Part shown: piece after piece, positions 63,429 to 64,000 of the stretch
Numbering within the stretch: position 1 is the stretch's first letter
Layout of the letters: each line of letters begins with the position of its first letter
Assembly (NCBI GenBank): GCA_016718655.1
Contig: JADKCV010000002.1
Location: 62,001-126,000 of the forward strand
Length of the DNA: 64,000 bases
From: Flavobacteriales bacterium
Lineage (GTDB): Bacteria; Bacteroidota; Bacteroidia; Flavobacteriales_F; PHOS-HE28
Reading direction: 5' to 3'
The notes under the pieces: generated by a model
Seen by the model: the letters and a program-made list of their open reading frames with translations, nothing else
What the model was told of the DNA's origin: nothing
Database searches by the model: none
Made by a program: the position numbers and the translations under genes

Positions 63429-64000
63429 GGACTACCTGAAAGGCCTGAACCCTGCGCAGCGCGCGGCCTCCGAACATACCGAGGGGCCCATCATGGTCAT
63501 CGCGGGTGCGGGCAGCGGCAAGACCAAGGTGCTCACCGTCCGCATCGCGCATCTGATGGCCGCCAAGGGAGTGGACCCCTATCGTATCCTCGCCCTCACC
63601 TTCACCAACAAGGCGGCCAAGGAGATGAAGGAGCGTATCGCTGGCATTGTTGGGCGCAGTGAGGCAGCCGGCCTGTGGATGGGTACCTTCCACAGCATAT
63701 TCAGCCGCATCCTACGTGCCGAAGCGGACAAACTGGGCTACCCCAAGGACTTCACCATCTACGATACCGACGATAGCCGCAGTGTGATCAAGGGTATCGT
63801 GAAGGAGTGGCAACTGGATGACAAGTTGTACAAGCCCAACCAGGTGCACGGGCGCATCAGTATCGCCAAGAACAACCTCATCGGACCCTTGGAATACCTG
63901 GCCAATACCGAGCTGATGGCGGGCGACGCCAGCGTGGGGCGTGAGCGCATGGGCGAACTCTACAAGGCCTACGCGGAGAAATGCTTCCGCGCGGGTGCCA
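63429..64000 (+). CDS. UvrD/PcrA-family ATP-dependent DNA helicase (3' partial)
   Basis: Only the first 190 residues are in the window; the frame is open to the right edge. MDYLKGLNPAQRAASEHTEG is the Q-motif start, followed by Walker A IAGAGSGKTKVL, motif Ia LALTFTNKAAKEMKERI and MGTFHSIFSRILR. These are the superfamily 1A motifs. UvrD/PcrA enzymes unwind DNA 3' to 5' in repair and replication. Which paralogue it is cannot be decided without the rest. Confidence 0.92.

Overview
The window looks like a moderately GC-rich member of the Bacteroidota, most like the Flavobacteriales lineages known from sludge and freshwater metagenomes. The evidence is the gliding-type C-terminal domain on the SprB-repeat protein, a PorP/SprF partner, type IX-like sorting tails, Bacteroidota promoter boxes (TAnnTTTG) before several genes, zinc-free L36 and S14, and the order secY-map-infA-rpmJ. 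No tRNA, rRNA or CRISPR was seen.

Layout. 1-10460: surface and type IX secretion module, made of a giant SprB-repeat adhesin (cut by the left edge), a PorP/SprF-like protein and a lipoprotein with TPR, beta-propeller and OmpA parts. 10454-14518: a TPR protein and a secreted M1 metallopeptidase, divergently transcribed. 14588-17020: eno and carA on the minus strand. 17175-19042: a membrane protein and a NarL-type response regulator. 19297-36788: a Tc (ABC) toxin locus with a 3050-residue TcA, a small secreted protein, a fused 2500-residue TcB-TcC with a variable C-terminal tip, and a small gene 13 nt downstream that could be its immunity gene. 36789-42583: a mosaic of small orphan genes (one SUKH-like, one TPR-like), a detached toxin-like tail with a companion gene, three REP-associated transposases (two near-identical, bounded by inverted hairpins), and copies of an unnamed repeat of about 185 bp that begin just downstream of four of the small genes. 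42584-60412: the rpsL-rpsG-fusA-S10-spc-alpha ribosomal superoperon on the minus strand. 60413-64000: a Fic-fold protein without the catalytic histidine, under a palindromic operator, then a secreted beta-propeller protein and the start of a UvrD-family helicase.

How it fits together. In flavobacteria, as I recall, rplQ, carA and eno are neighbours. Here about 25.6 kb, including the whole Tc locus and the cassette mosaic, sits between rplQ and carA, so the site looks like an accessory hotspot. I infer that the TcB-TcC tip and the orphan genes downstream behave like a polymorphic toxin/immunity array with exchangeable tips, the repeat being a candidate recombination substrate.

Quality warning. 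Six universally essential genes (eno, rpoA start, rplO, rpsQ, rplP, rplB) carry single-base shifts, while three giant accessory ORFs are intact. These are most likely consensus errors in conserved regions and not biology. For these genes I give the extent of the whole gene, except rpoA, where I give the intact frame.
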